From the NCBI GenBank assembly GCA_030867875.1, contig JAOWCC010000245.1, forward strand, positions 1 through 64,000: 64,000 bases of DNA. The letters are read 5' to 3'. Below are positions 30,009-37,308 of this stretch, piece after piece. Both the position numbers and the translations under genes were made by a program. The first letter of the stretch is position 1. Each line of letters starts with the position of its first letter. Source of the stretch: Actinernus sp. WN-2022 (taxonomy: Eukaryota > Cnidaria > Anthozoa > Actiniaria > Actinernidae). The notes under the pieces were generated by a model. That model was given only the letters and a program-made list of their open reading frames with translations, was not told the origin of the DNA and did no database searches.

Positions 30009-30141
30009 AGTAGTATAGTCGGTATTAAAATGATACCACTTTTTCTTGCACAACAAAACTCAAAAGTCGAATTCAGAAATTCACTTTTGAGTTTTCTTGT
30101 GCAACAAAAAGTTGTATCATTTTAATACCGACTATACTACT
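30009..30141. repeat. Terminal palindrome, left end
   Basis: The outer 133 bp can fold on itself: two 59-nt arms match with only three mismatches around a 15-nt centre (30068-30082). The first 28 bp pair perfectly. The same structure is at the right end. It could form a terminal hairpin or cruciform. Confidence 0.9.
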
Positions 30142-30296
30142 AGGTGGGGTACTAAGGGTCATTCAAAGTGTCACTAGACATTCTTGTACATAAAATCCAA
30201 CTCGATAATCCTATTAGAGATATGATTACGTATAGTTATATCGCCGCAACATCCTTACACATAAAAATCCAAACTCAAGTATCTGTTAAAGCTATC
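30009..30296 (+). repeat. Left terminal inverted repeat
   Basis: Matches the reverse complement of 45644-45930 over about 288 bp with about five substitutions and one single-base indel. Most differences lie at the inner end, near 30265-30280. Diverged homology continues inward past 30296 to the start codon of the first gene (30324). Such repeats are the protein-primed replication origins and integrase substrates in Polintons; that role is inferred from the family. Confidence 0.95.
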
Positions 30297-30323
30297 CTAA
30301 CATATATTTATATCGAAGAGAGA
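30297..30323 (+). promoter_or_regulatory. Promoter region of the first gene, mirror of the polymerase promoter
   Basis: The AT-rich stretch 'ATATATTTATATCGAAGAGAGA' directly precedes the ATG at 30324. The reverse complement of 45617-45643 is clearly homologous ('GTATAGTTGTATCGAAGGGAGA'), so the two outermost genes start from duplicated control regions. The homology ending in 'GAGAATGG' is the main reason for choosing 30324 as the start. Confidence 0.6.
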
Positions 30324-31271
30324 ATGGCGAGTTCAAAGCTTTTCAACGTAGACGATGTGATCAAAGCATTAGAAAGGACCAAAGAAGATGGACAATCCCA
30401 TGGATCCATCATATCGTTCGACTGGACCAAGCCTAGAAACGGACCTAACGGATGCAAGTACGTTTCCGTATTCTTTGATATTGGCGCTGGACCTCAGCCG
30501 GCGGTCTTTCGGTTCGAAGGGGAAAAGCACGTGGGAAAGATAGCACCACACAACGAACAAGATGCAGGCAAGAAACGGGATAGACATCCTTGCCTCCAGT
30601 TTCAAAAGTGGAATGCCATCATACCTATGGAGGCAGATGGAATCACAATTAAGCAAAATGCCAAGGGAGAATTGGACCTTCCTGCAGATGAAAAGTTGAG
30701 TCCTACATTCAAGTTAGTAGAATACCTTGATGAGGCCTTTGAAAGTGAAATAAGCAAACTAATCGAAAACGAGAAGGTCTGTATGCGTAATCCACGGAAA
30801 CGCAGTCCACACGACGCCATCGTTGTTCCCAATACCAAGGTGGTTTCAATGGTACAAAGGTTCATTTCCACAAATTCTACTACCAATGCTGGATGCCGCT
30901 TACCCAATCCCATGATGAGGATGCGAATGAAATGTGATTACAAGACTGGAATGCCTAATGGACAATTCTTTGACAAAAGTAAATCGTACGCTGATGGGGA
31001 CAACACTAAGTACGAACCTCTCGTTGATGAGAGCTCTAACGGTCTTAACATCGACAACATAAGCAAACTCATTCTACCAGGTTCCATTCACGATGGTATT
31101 TGCAATGCCTCAAGTATTTGTGCAAGTAGTATGGGACTTTCCTACCCACTAGATATTGAGATCGACATAATACAACAACCCTCGAAGAGGAATAGGTATG
31201 ATCAACAAGACGTTTATGCCGCCAATACTAAGCATAGTGCCAGTGTGGACACAGCTGCAGAAGATGAGTGA
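30324..31271 (+). CDS. Conserved DNA-virus-type protein, possible DNA-binding protein (315 aa)
   Basis: This first gene inside the left inverted repeat encodes 315 aa. The frame is open 52 codons further upstream, but that part lies in the inverted repeat and has no ATG at its head. The ATG at 30324 sits at the same place relative to the repeat as the polymerase start. The C-terminal third (about 196-290) has 'PMMRM', then 'FFD' at 215-217, and 'GIC...SICASSMGLS' at 258-273. I associate this pattern with an uncharacterised family in large DNA viruses (my recollection is DUF5871), and the match is by eye only. No membrane segment or signal peptide is seen; the C-terminus is charged. Its shared promoter with the polymerase suggests an early replication role, such as single-strand binding, but this is inference. 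The stop is followed 17 nt later by a conserved hairpin. Confidence 0.75.
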   Translation: MASSKLFNVDDVIKALERTKEDGQSHGSIISFDWTKPRNGPNGCKYVSVFFDIGAGPQPAVFRFEGEKHVGKIAPHNEQDAGKKRDRHPCLQFQKWNAIIPMEADGITIKQNAKGELDLPADEKLSPTFKLVEYLDEAFESEISKLIENEKVCMRNPRKRSPHDAIVVPNTKVVSMVQRFISTNSTTNAGCRLPNPMMRMRMKCDYKTGMPNGQFFDKSKSYADGDNTKYEPLVDESSNGLNIDNISKLILPGSIHDGICNASSICASSMGLSYPLDIEIDIIQQPSKRNRYDQQDVYAANTKHSASVDTAAEDE

Positions 31272-31287
31272 ACGTAGGTAATGAAAA

Positions 31288-31346
31288 AAAAAAAAAGAAG
31301 AATGAAGGAAGTCGTTGCGTGACTCTCTTCATTCTTCTTTTTTTTT
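31288..31346 (+). terminator. Intergenic hairpin 1 (candidate transcript 3' end)
   Basis: The 11-bp stem GAAGAATGAAG/CTTCATTCTTC is extended by nine A-T pairs, giving a 20-bp perfect stem around a 19-nt loop that contains 'GTCGTTGCGTGA'. It lies 17 nt after the first gene's stop. The same stem and loop recur at 31961-32025 and, inverted, at 40901-40967. Confidence 0.65.
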
Positions 31347-31347
31347 G

Positions 31348-31395
31348 GTCACTAGACATTCTTGTACATAAATCCAAACTTGAGTATCTGTTAAA
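31348..31395 (+). repeat. Internal partial copy of the terminal repeat
   Basis: Begins 'GTCACTAGACATTCTTGTAC' as in the inverted repeat at 30170, then jumps to the inner portion ('GAGTATCTGTTAAAG', as at 30277-30291 and its right-hand mirror). The jump occurs at the two 'ACATAAAATCCAA'-like sequences in the repeat, consistent with deletion between them. It places terminal-repeat sequence upstream of the second gene. Confidence 0.85.
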
Positions 31396-31509
31396 GGAAT
31401 GATTAGTATACTGTATATTACCACCGAATGGTATTAGTATATATTCTTTATTCCACGATATTAGCATTCGTTGTAATCTTAGTACGCATTAACACCATAC
31501 AGATCAAAC

Positions 31510-31947
31510 ATGTCGAAGAAGGACTCGAACGTAGACACCGCAATAACTTGTGATTGGTTGATGAGAGGGAAGGACACGAAATGCCCAAAGAAGATTTCGA
31601 AGACAACGAAGTTCTGTTCCCAGCACAACTACCAAATCGCAAAAGGCTGTGCCCCATATGTACCATGCTCGAAGTGCGGTAAAGGATGTCGTACTGATTA
31701 CAAGCTTTGCTCAGGATGTGACCGTCTTGCCATCAAGATGAAGTGTCCCGGTGTCTATATAAGACGCGCTAAGAAGTCCAGCAAGAAGCTAGAGGATCCA
31801 AGAAAGGAGGAGCCAAACATGGTGGAACCGGAGGTAGCATTGCCCGCAGAACCAAGAGTGCTGGAACCAGTGGAAGGTCTTGGAGAGTCTCTCAACCATG
31901 CGCTCAACGAGGTGTTGGCTGCCTTGAGGAACGAGAAGGACGCTTAG
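31510..31947 (+). CDS. Small Cys-rich, probably zinc-binding protein (145 aa)
   Basis: The N-terminal half has two metal-ligand clusters: C14, C25, C36, H39 (C-x10-C-x10-C-x2-H) and then C53-x2-C56, C60, C67-x2-C70. The second looks like a zinc ribbon. A basic stretch (about 72-95, rich in Lys/Arg) follows, then a Pro/Glu-rich linker and a short amphipathic helix at the C-terminus. I do not recognise the family. Small zinc proteins of this kind usually bind nucleic acid or act in transcription, and the next gene encodes a TFIIB-like factor, so a regulatory role is possible. The start ATG at 31510 ('CAAACATGTCG') is the first in frame. Upstream 31396-31509 is AT-rich with several TATA-like stretches ('AGTATATATTC'). 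A hairpin follows the stop by about 13 nt. Confidence 0.8.
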   Translation: MSKKDSNVDTAITCDWLMRGKDTKCPKKISKTTKFCSQHNYQIAKGCAPYVPCSKCGKGCRTDYKLCSGCDRLAIKMKCPGVYIRRAKKSSKKLEDPRKEEPNMVEPEVALPAEPRVLEPVEGLGESLNHALNEVLAALRNEKDA

Positions 31948-31960
31948 GAATAGCCACGAA

Positions 31961-32025
31961 AAAAGAAAAAAGGAAGAATGAAGAAGATCGTTGCGTGGCC
32001 CTCTTCATTCTTCCTTTTTTTTTTT
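31961..32025 (+). terminator. Intergenic hairpin 2
   Basis: Stem GGAAGAATGAAG/CTTCATTCTTCC is extended by runs of A and T, nearly 23 bp in all, with loop core 'TCGTTGCGTG'. It sits between the Cys-rich gene and the TFIIB-like gene. Same family as hairpin 1. Confidence 0.65.
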
Positions 32026-32043
32026 CTATTGAACGTACGACAT

Positions 32044-32056
32044 CTATAGTTGTATC
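32044..32056 (+). promoter_or_regulatory. TATA-like motif just before the TFIIB-like gene
   Basis: 'CTATAGTTGTATC' abuts the ATG at 32057. The same core (TATAGTTGTATC) precedes the polymerase ATG, and 'TATAGATGTATG' precedes the integrase ATG, so this may be an element-specific promoter of the replication genes. Confidence 0.5.
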
Positions 32057-33049
32057 ATGGACGAGCTAGTCAGATTGTTTGGTCCTGGAATTCGTAGAAG
32101 CCTGAATATCAAACCACAAGTGGAACATATTAACACCAGTGAAACATGTCCTGAGTGTCTCTGTCCCTTTGAAATACAAGGAACGGAATTCGTATGTCCC
32201 ACCTGTGGTCTTGTTTCCGAGGTCGAACCATGTGAAGAAACTAAGATCGATATTATTACTACTCGACTGCGTATAGTAGGTCCGGACGGGTTTAAGTATC
32301 AAAGTGATCTAGACCACGCAAAACCAAAGCAAAGCGATGATGACATAGAACTGAAACGACGAACGCTACTACAAGAACTACGAGCATACAACACTATTTA
32401 CAAACAAAGTTACGATCTATCGTTCCCTATGAACGCGTTAGAAATCGTAGCCGACGCATTCACCCAAGTAATGAAAGTTTGTCTCAAGCGTAGCGATGCT
32501 AAGAAAAATATTTTAGCTGCTCTACTCTACCAGGCATGCATACAATGTGGATTCGTCCGATCTAAAGGTGAGGTCGCTCGCTTCATGCAACTAAGAAACG
32601 AAGGCATCCATAGTGGAGAGGTCTTCATACGTTCTCTGTGTGACGACGATAAGATTGATGTAGACTTGGATGCGGAGCGCCTAGTTCCTCACATTGCAAC
32701 GACTTTCCTACAACTAGATCTTGTAGGAGTACCTAGGGACGTTCAACAAATAGTCCACGAGGTCGTTACTAAGGCAATGGAAAACAATATAGGCCCCAAA
32801 TCAATGCTTAAGACGAAAGTCGTTGGAGCAAGTTACGAGGTGCTACGTCGCTCCGGATCATCTATGTCTTTTAAGGATGTCGTTAAGCGATGTGGCATAT
32901 TTGGAAATGCGGTCAAGCGTTTTGTCAAGGAGTTGTCTTCTTACCATTCCCACTTCGAACCAATCTACACTAGACATAGGCTAACTAGCAGTAGGACTTG
33001 GCAAAGTGAAAGTGAGAACCATGTTCGTTCCTTTCATAGGAAACGTTGA
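32057..33049 (+). CDS. TFIIB/VLTF3-like transcription factor (330 aa)
   Basis: The N-terminal zinc ribbon is C31-x2-C34-x12-C47-x2-C50 followed by 'GLVSE', the layout of TFIIB and of poxvirus-type late factor VLTF3. Two cyclin-like helical repeats follow (about 105-195 and 205-297). The first contains 'AALLYQACIQCGFVRSKGEV', as in TFIIB-family repeats where an Ala-rich helix is followed by a 'RS..E(I/V)A' element. The second has 'VGASYEVLRRSG' and ends 'AVKRFVKEL'. The tail is Arg/Ser/His-rich. The predicted role is to recruit RNA polymerase to element promoters. TFIIB-like genes are usual in giant viruses but not a standard Polinton gene, so this may be an acquired factor. Its stop lies 3 bp from that of the convergent 203-aa gene. 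The family call rests on motif reading, without alignment. Confidence 0.8.
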   Translation: MDELVRLFGPGIRRSLNIKPQVEHINTSETCPECLCPFEIQGTEFVCPTCGLVSEVEPCEETKIDIITTRLRIVGPDGFKYQSDLDHAKPKQSDDDIELKRRTLLQELRAYNTIYKQSYDLSFPMNALEIVADAFTQVMKVCLKRSDAKKNILAALLYQACIQCGFVRSKGEVARFMQLRNEGIHSGEVFIRSLCDDDKIDVDLDAERLVPHIATTFLQLDLVGVPRDVQQIVHEVVTKAMENNIGPKSMLKTKVVGASYEVLRRSGSSMSFKDVVKRCGIFGNAVKRFVKELSSYHSHFEPIYTRHRLTSSRTWQSESENHVRSFHRKR

Positions 33050-33052
33050 TTC

Positions 33053-33664
33053 TTACATTCCAAGTTTTTCTCGCATTTCCTTTTGCACTTCTTGCTTGAG
33101 TACGGCTCGAACCCGATCCGGACTTTTTTCACCTATGGAAGTCTTGCGACGAATTTCAGATCTCATGATCTCATACTTATTCGCTTCGTTCAGGATGAGA
33201 CTGTATTCAGAGTCGGATATGTTTTCATCTCGTAGTGCCTTCGATACTAGATCTCGAATCGTATTGATTTTCGCCTTTGCCAACATAGTTGTCCTTTCGT
33301 GCTTAGAAACCTTCATTCCTAACTTCTTAGCTCCAATGGTCGTAGATGCTGAAATTAATCCACATAGTCCACCAATAACTCCAAGTGGTAGACCAATCAC
33401 TATTCCAACCCCAGTCAACGCTGCGCCCAATCCAGATCCAGATAAGATCACAGATAGACCTCCAGTTACCACTGCGATGCCATGAACTATTCCTTGAGAA
33501 CGTGCATATTTCTTGCGCACACCTTCGTAGTGCCTTTCTTGAACTTCGATGTCCGAAAGCGTGTCTCGGATCGTTTGCAGTCTAAAGTTCTTTCCAGTGT
33601 CACTAGCAATCTGTGGATAGATACTTGGTGCTGATGGAAACGGTTGAATCGAATCGCCTTCCAT
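33053..33664 (-). CDS. Two-helix membrane protein, conserved in Polintons (203 aa)
   Basis: The N-terminal ~57 residues are Pro-rich and then helical and charged ('EVQERHYEGVRKKYARS'). Two long hydrophobic Gly/Ala/Ile/Val-rich segments follow (about 58-77 and 82-108), then a basic helical C-terminal half with probable coiled coil (110-203). No catalytic motif is seen. Proteins of this layout are common in animal-type Polintons next to capsid genes; I infer a virion membrane or membrane-penetration function. The start at 33664 lies 19 nt downstream of the minor capsid stop on the same strand. That gap contains 'CTATATGTATAACG', a TATA-like motif, so it may have its own promoter. Confidence 0.75.
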   Translation of the reverse strand: MEGDSIQPFPSAPSIYPQIASDTGKNFRLQTIRDTLSDIEVQERHYEGVRKKYARSQGIVHGIAVVTGGLSVILSGSGLGAALTGVGIVIGLPLGVIGGLCGLISASTTIGAKKLGMKVSKHERTTMLAKAKINTIRDLVSKALRDENISDSEYSLILNEANKYEIMRSEIRRKTSIGEKSPDRVRAVLKQEVQKEMREKLGM

Positions 33665-33683
33665 TGTACGTTATACATATAGC

Positions 33684-34349
33684 TTACTCAAGCTTCAACA
33701 CGTATCGTATAGGTCGACCACGGAAGTCTACTACGTTACCTTTCTCATCACGAACAGTCAGTCGAAGGCTGCTTTGCATTGTCCCTGGAGCTCGGACAGG
33801 TAGTGGGGGCGTTATAGAATACGTATTTACGTCAAACCAGCTGCCTCGTACTTTAAAGCTAGCCAGTACATTCGATCGCTTTCCCTCTAGTAGTGAGAAA
33901 TTGGAATCTACCACATCGCAGTATACATACATTGTGTTGATATCTTTGATCACCAGATCGTAGTGGCCAATTTTTAGTGATACGTTTCCCCCCACATCTT
34001 CATTTCCTTCGATACCCAATAGTTCGCAGAGATTCTTACTGAGCTTGATTGTTTTCTGAACCTTTAGGATCCAATCCCTCTTACTACCTCTATTTATAAA
34101 GCTTACGACTTTATTCGACATAGCTTCATTGAAGAAGGGCTTGAGTGTACGTATATTATGAGACCCCGGATAGATTTTGTATGGGAACCCTAAGCCTCCA
34201 GTATCCCACTCGAACGTAGCCTCCGTTTCTAGGTTCCACCAGCTATTCTCGAAAGTGACCTCGACTAGTGAAATGTTCCGTATAAGAATAGGGTCGTCGA
34301 AGTAGACAGTATGGTCAGCCGATGTTGTGGTGATATATAAGAGAACCAT
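33684..34349 (-). CDS. Minor capsid (penton-like) protein (221 aa)
   Basis: Largely beta-rich with no membrane segment. It contains 'LCELLGIEG' (about 107-115), 'MYVYCDVVDSN' (140-150) and a C-terminal strand block 'LRLTVRDEKGNVVDFRGRP' (195-213) that resembles the end of Polinton/adintovirus penton proteins, where a 'D..G...DFRG' turn precedes the last strand. The expected role is a single-jelly-roll vertex protein of the capsid. The frame is open 46 codons further upstream, across the divergent promoter, but the ATG at 34349 lies just past the promoter palindrome and gives a compact protein. It is divergent from the 596-aa gene and leads a two-gene minus-strand cluster with the 203-aa membrane protein. 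It is assigned by motif and context, and a single-jelly-roll fold was not verified. Confidence 0.75.
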   Translation of the reverse strand: MVLLYITTTSADHTVYFDDPILIRNISLVEVTFENSWWNLETEATFEWDTGGLGFPYKIYPGSHNIRTLKPFFNEAMSNKVVSFINRGSKRDWILKVQKTIKLSKNLCELLGIEGNEDVGGNVSLKIGHYDLVIKDINTMYVYCDVVDSNFSLLEGKRSNVLASFKVRGSWFDVNTYSITPPLPVRAPGTMQSSLRLTVRDEKGNVVDFRGRPIRYVLKLE

Positions 34350-34392
34350 CTTATATGTTGAAGGTATAACTATATATACGTATAGCTTCAAC
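34350..34392. promoter_or_regulatory. Palindromic bidirectional promoter (minor capsid / 596-aa gene)
   Basis: Only 43 bp separate the two divergent start codons. They hold perfect 9-bp inverted arms, ATGTTGAAG (34355-34363) and CTTCAACAT (34386-34394), around an alternating TA core ('GTATAACTATATATACG'). The right arm includes the first bases of the plus-strand ATG. The layout implies one element fires transcripts both ways with very short leaders. Confidence 0.7.
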
Positions 34393-36183
34393 ATGACAGA
34401 CGCATGGCGGCAGTTCAAGTACCTATTTCCAAAGGCTGTAACCGGATGGTTCGACTCTTTCGTGGGTCGGGATGGGGTGTGGAACATTAATTTATTCTTT
34501 CACGGGGAAACCTACCAGGTGTTCACAGATGCAGGCCTCCCTACGAAGGCAGGTGGAGGTCAGCTAAGGGTCTTGCATGGGCGCGCAGGCAAGGCGCTTG
34601 ACCTAGCCCTTGGCACCAAAACAGTTTATGAGGGGGTGTTGGAAAGTAGAGAGATCGCAACGTTGAATGCAGATCTATTAGCAAAGTTCAAGAAACGATA
34701 CCCACATGCAGATCTTCACAAGTTCTATCCCTCTACGGAAGTGAACGGTCCAGGCAAGTATTCGACGAGTATTTGGTTTCGAGATGGAGATTCTAGCTAT
34801 GTCGTTTACGGCAATGATGTCTCAAAGCTACCTGCAGTCACTCAAAGACGCATCGATAATGCGTTGTGGGATATGCATAAAGGTTTCCCATCTACGTTGA
34901 TCCTAGACAATAGTGCAAAATATCCTATTACAGCAGTTCCTTCTACTGGACCGGCACAAGATATCGATCTCACTAATCTATGGATATATGCCACCTCAAA
35001 GAATAAGTTCAAAGCAGGCGTTCCAAATATATTCAAGGAGACCGTCGTAAAGCATATGACAGCAAATGAGTCCTACCATTGGTTACATGGTCCGGATTTC
35101 AAATATTGGCCTCAACAATTGAATTTCGCAACGTGGTGTGCAACTTCTGGATGTGGAGTGTCATTGTTTGATCCTATTTTCAAAACGTATCCACCAGTCG
35201 TTCAGGGGTTCCTACGATTCCATGTTTATTTCACGATACGAAGAATTCTACGTGAACTTGGTGGTACTCATGGAGTTCCTTTACCTGGTAACTCTCATTT
35301 CAAGCAAATGGATAACCTCTATAACAAAGCAGCTCTTGAGAAATTGTGCATTGAATTCGGTATATCTCGAACACCAGATTTCCGATGGCACGGAGGTAGG
35401 AATAATGGACTAGGAGATATATTCCTTTTGTACCCAGGTTCGAGAGGATACGTAAACGTCCATGGAGACCGAAGCTATGACAAAGGTGCAACCACATGGC
35501 CTCAGAAACATAACTTATTTGCAGACCAAGGAGGTAAGGAGGATCAGGGCGATCTTGTGGCCTTCATTAGGAACGATGAACATGAAGGAAAGCAATACAA
35601 TTGGTTTACGCCACCAATCGGAAAGGGTTTGACAGCTGTTGGATTGGGTAGGTTGAATAGATCTGTCGAGGCTTTTGGACATTGCATACTTGGTGCTCAA
35701 GCCGACTTGAACGGATCCATCATAGATAGCCATAACGTCCAAGAAAAGTTTAAGAGCTTAGTCGAAGATGCTATTCTCGAAAACGACTTAGTGGTGAGCT
35801 ACAAAAACTATCTTACCGCTATAACGTCAACGCATAAGAGGCTCGATCTAGCAATAGCTGTAGACGTGCGATTATTGCCAAGCAATCTAGTGTACTATCT
35901 TAGTGAGAAAGATGGCTATAAGAATCCAATCCCGAAAGCTACGAAAGATATGGTGCTAGGCACTAACGACATCAATGCAGAAGGCAAAGGACACCTACCT
36001 CTTCCTATGAAAGGACCACCAGATAAGAAATTGGTGCCGCATCTCGAGAAACGAGTTCCTGTACCAAAGGCTGTCACGCACAAGAAACAAGATCCCGTAC
36101 AAAAGGCTGCCCCACAACATGAAATTAATCTCGCAGTGACATCCATTGCCGCAGCTGGAATTGCATGGATGTTGTTTCGTTAA
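34393..36183 (+). CDS. Large conserved Polinton protein with C-terminal membrane tail (596 aa)
   Basis: I do not know its function. The central part is the most family-like: 'NFATWCATSGCGVSL' (244-258) and 'FHVYFTIRRILRELGG' (276-291), then 'FRWHGGRNNGLGD' (330-342). I recall similar blocks in uncharacterised proteins of animal-type Polintons, without a database check. The N-terminal 230 residues are Trp/Tyr-rich mixed alpha/beta. From about 530 to 575 the chain is Lys/Pro-rich, and it ends in a single hydrophobic segment (about 577-594) at the very C-terminus, suggesting a tail-anchored or virion membrane protein. The frame runs 22 codons further upstream through the promoter; the ATG at 34393 is chosen because it follows 'TTCAAC' as in the capsid gene. 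Its TAA shares bases with the stop of the convergent 364-aa gene. Confidence 0.8.
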   Translation: MTDAWRQFKYLFPKAVTGWFDSFVGRDGVWNINLFFHGETYQVFTDAGLPTKAGGGQLRVLHGRAGKALDLALGTKTVYEGVLESREIATLNADLLAKFKKRYPHADLHKFYPSTEVNGPGKYSTSIWFRDGDSSYVVYGNDVSKLPAVTQRRIDNALWDMHKGFPSTLILDNSAKYPITAVPSTGPAQDIDLTNLWIYATSKNKFKAGVPNIFKETVVKHMTANESYHWLHGPDFKYWPQQLNFATWCATSGCGVSLFDPIFKTYPPVVQGFLRFHVYFTIRRILRELGGTHGVPLPGNSHFKQMDNLYNKAALEKLCIEFGISRTPDFRWHGGRNNGLGDIFLLYPGSRGYVNVHGDRSYDKGATTWPQKHNLFADQGGKEDQGDLVAFIRNDEHEGKQYNWFTPPIGKGLTAVGLGRLNRSVEAFGHCILGAQADLNGSIIDSHNVQEKFKSLVEDAILENDLVVSYKNYLTAITSTHKRLDLAIAVDVRLLPSNLVYYLSEKDGYKNPIPKATKDMVLGTNDINAEGKGHLPLPMKGPPDKKLVPHLEKRVPVPKAVTHKKQDPVQKAAPQHEINLAVTSIAAAGIAWMLFR

Positions 36184-37274
36184 CGTCGTTTGTATTGCTC
36201 TATCGTGATCACCACTATTGCTACGATGAATAACCAAACGTTCTGTGCTAGTACTCCCAGAGCTTTACCAGCCATAGTAAATATGAAACTCGCAATCGAT
36301 CCAATCATTCCAGGTAGGATCTGTCCAAGTTTCTTTCCCATTTCTTTCAACAACCCCCCAGTCGTTTGCAATCCCTTCTTTACTGCATCTGCTGCTTTAT
36401 CAATACCAGTCTTTATTGGTTTTGGTATGGATTTCGACAACAGGGAAACTATCGTACTAACGATAGCGCCAATAGAAGTTACCACTGCAAGAACAGTCAT
36501 TCCATGCTTTCTAAAAATGTATTTGATCCTTTCACGTAGCGACATACGTTCTAGTATGGCTCCCTCTTGACGTTCGAGTAATTCTATTTCGTTATGGATG
36601 TGTACTTTCTCTTTCTTAGCCGCTTCCTTCTGATCCTCAGTTGACGTTAGGTCTTGAAGTATGCTATCTTCTACTTTGAGATGTTCGGCGGCCTTTTCTT
36701 GACCTTGGAGGACTTGGTCTTCTCTTTCTGCATCTGTAGGACCTAGGGCAAATTTGAGATCTTTACCCATACTTTGATATCTTTCACCCTTCAATGTGGT
36801 CAAAGGTATGGGCTTCTCTTTACTTCCAAGTACGTGAAGATAGATTCTAGCCAGTTCCTTATTGGCCTCCCATATTCCAGTTATCTCAAGGAATCTTCCA
36901 CGAATCCCTACATCCACATAGTGTTTCCATACAGTATCGAATAGCATTTGTTTCATTTCATCCGATGTGCCTGTTTTGAAGACTACGCGGCGATCGCTAA
37001 ATTTCGGATGTTTGATTCTATCCTCATCCTCCGCAACGAGTTCGTCGAAGTAATCGTTATCTTCTACGGTAAACGAGGTTTCCCGATTCTTTGGTCGAGC
37101 ACCTTCCTTGGCGAAGTCGCGTCTAGTTTTCAGGTTTAATGATTCACTCGGATCCACATTCGTAGAGTCTGACGCCAATTTCCGTGCTTCTTCATTGACA
37201 GTATCATCGTTGTCGTAGTCTCTTCCTCTTTCAGCTTCATCAGTTCTTTCATCATACCTACCCTCAGAGGCCAT
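36180..37274 (-). CDS. Polinton membrane/coiled-coil protein (364 aa)
   Basis: The N-terminal ~90 residues are strongly acidic and low-complexity (Asp/Glu/Arg). A folded middle (about 95-180) is followed by a charged coiled-coil-like helix (185-250, Gln/Lys/Glu-rich) and 'SLRERIKYIFRKHG', which leads into a first membrane segment (258-279). A long amphipathic Lys-rich linker comes next, then 'LGQILPGMIGSIASFIF' and a second hydrophobic region (319-357) ending with Tyr-Lys-Arg-Arg. This C-terminal architecture recurs in Polintons of several animal groups, from memory. Proposed role: virion membrane or scaffold protein. The frame continues 20 codons upstream, but the ATG at 37274 directly follows 'GTTTAAC', the mirror of the capsid start context. 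Confidence 0.8.
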   Translation of the reverse strand: MASEGRYDERTDEAERGRDYDNDDTVNEEARKLASDSTNVDPSESLNLKTRRDFAKEGARPKNRETSFTVEDNDYFDELVAEDEDRIKHPKFSDRRVVFKTGTSDEMKQMLFDTVWKHYVDVGIRGRFLEITGIWEANKELARIYLHVLGSKEKPIPLTTLKGERYQSMGKDLKFALGPTDAEREDQVLQGQEKAAEHLKVEDSILQDLTSTEDQKEAAKKEKVHIHNEIELLERQEGAILERMSLRERIKYIFRKHGMTVLAVVTSIGAIVSTIVSLLSKSIPKPIKTGIDKAADAVKKGLQTTGGLLKEMGKKLGQILPGMIGSIASFIFTMAGKALGVLAQNVWLFIVAIVVITIEQYKRR

Positions 37275-37308
37275 GTTAAACATATCTACATATATAGTTA
37301 TATTCAAC
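37275..37308. promoter_or_regulatory. Bidirectional promoter (364-aa gene / major capsid)
   Basis: The 34 bp between divergent ATGs carry inverted ends (GTTAAAC on the left, ATTCAAC on the right, one mismatch in the dyad) around a TA-rich centre 'ACATATATAGTTATAT'. Both start codons abut the arms. It resembles the 34350-34392 promoter. Confidence 0.7.

Noticed and set aside
30168..30323. N-terminal extension of the first gene into the terminal repeat
   Set aside because: It starts with GTG, covers the inverted repeat and promoter, and the ATG at 30324 matches the mirrored polymerase start.
33006..33485. Long frames opposite the 203-aa, 364-aa, capsid and polymerase genes
   Set aside because: They overlap genes supported by motifs and tight gene packing, and show no recognisable domains themselves.
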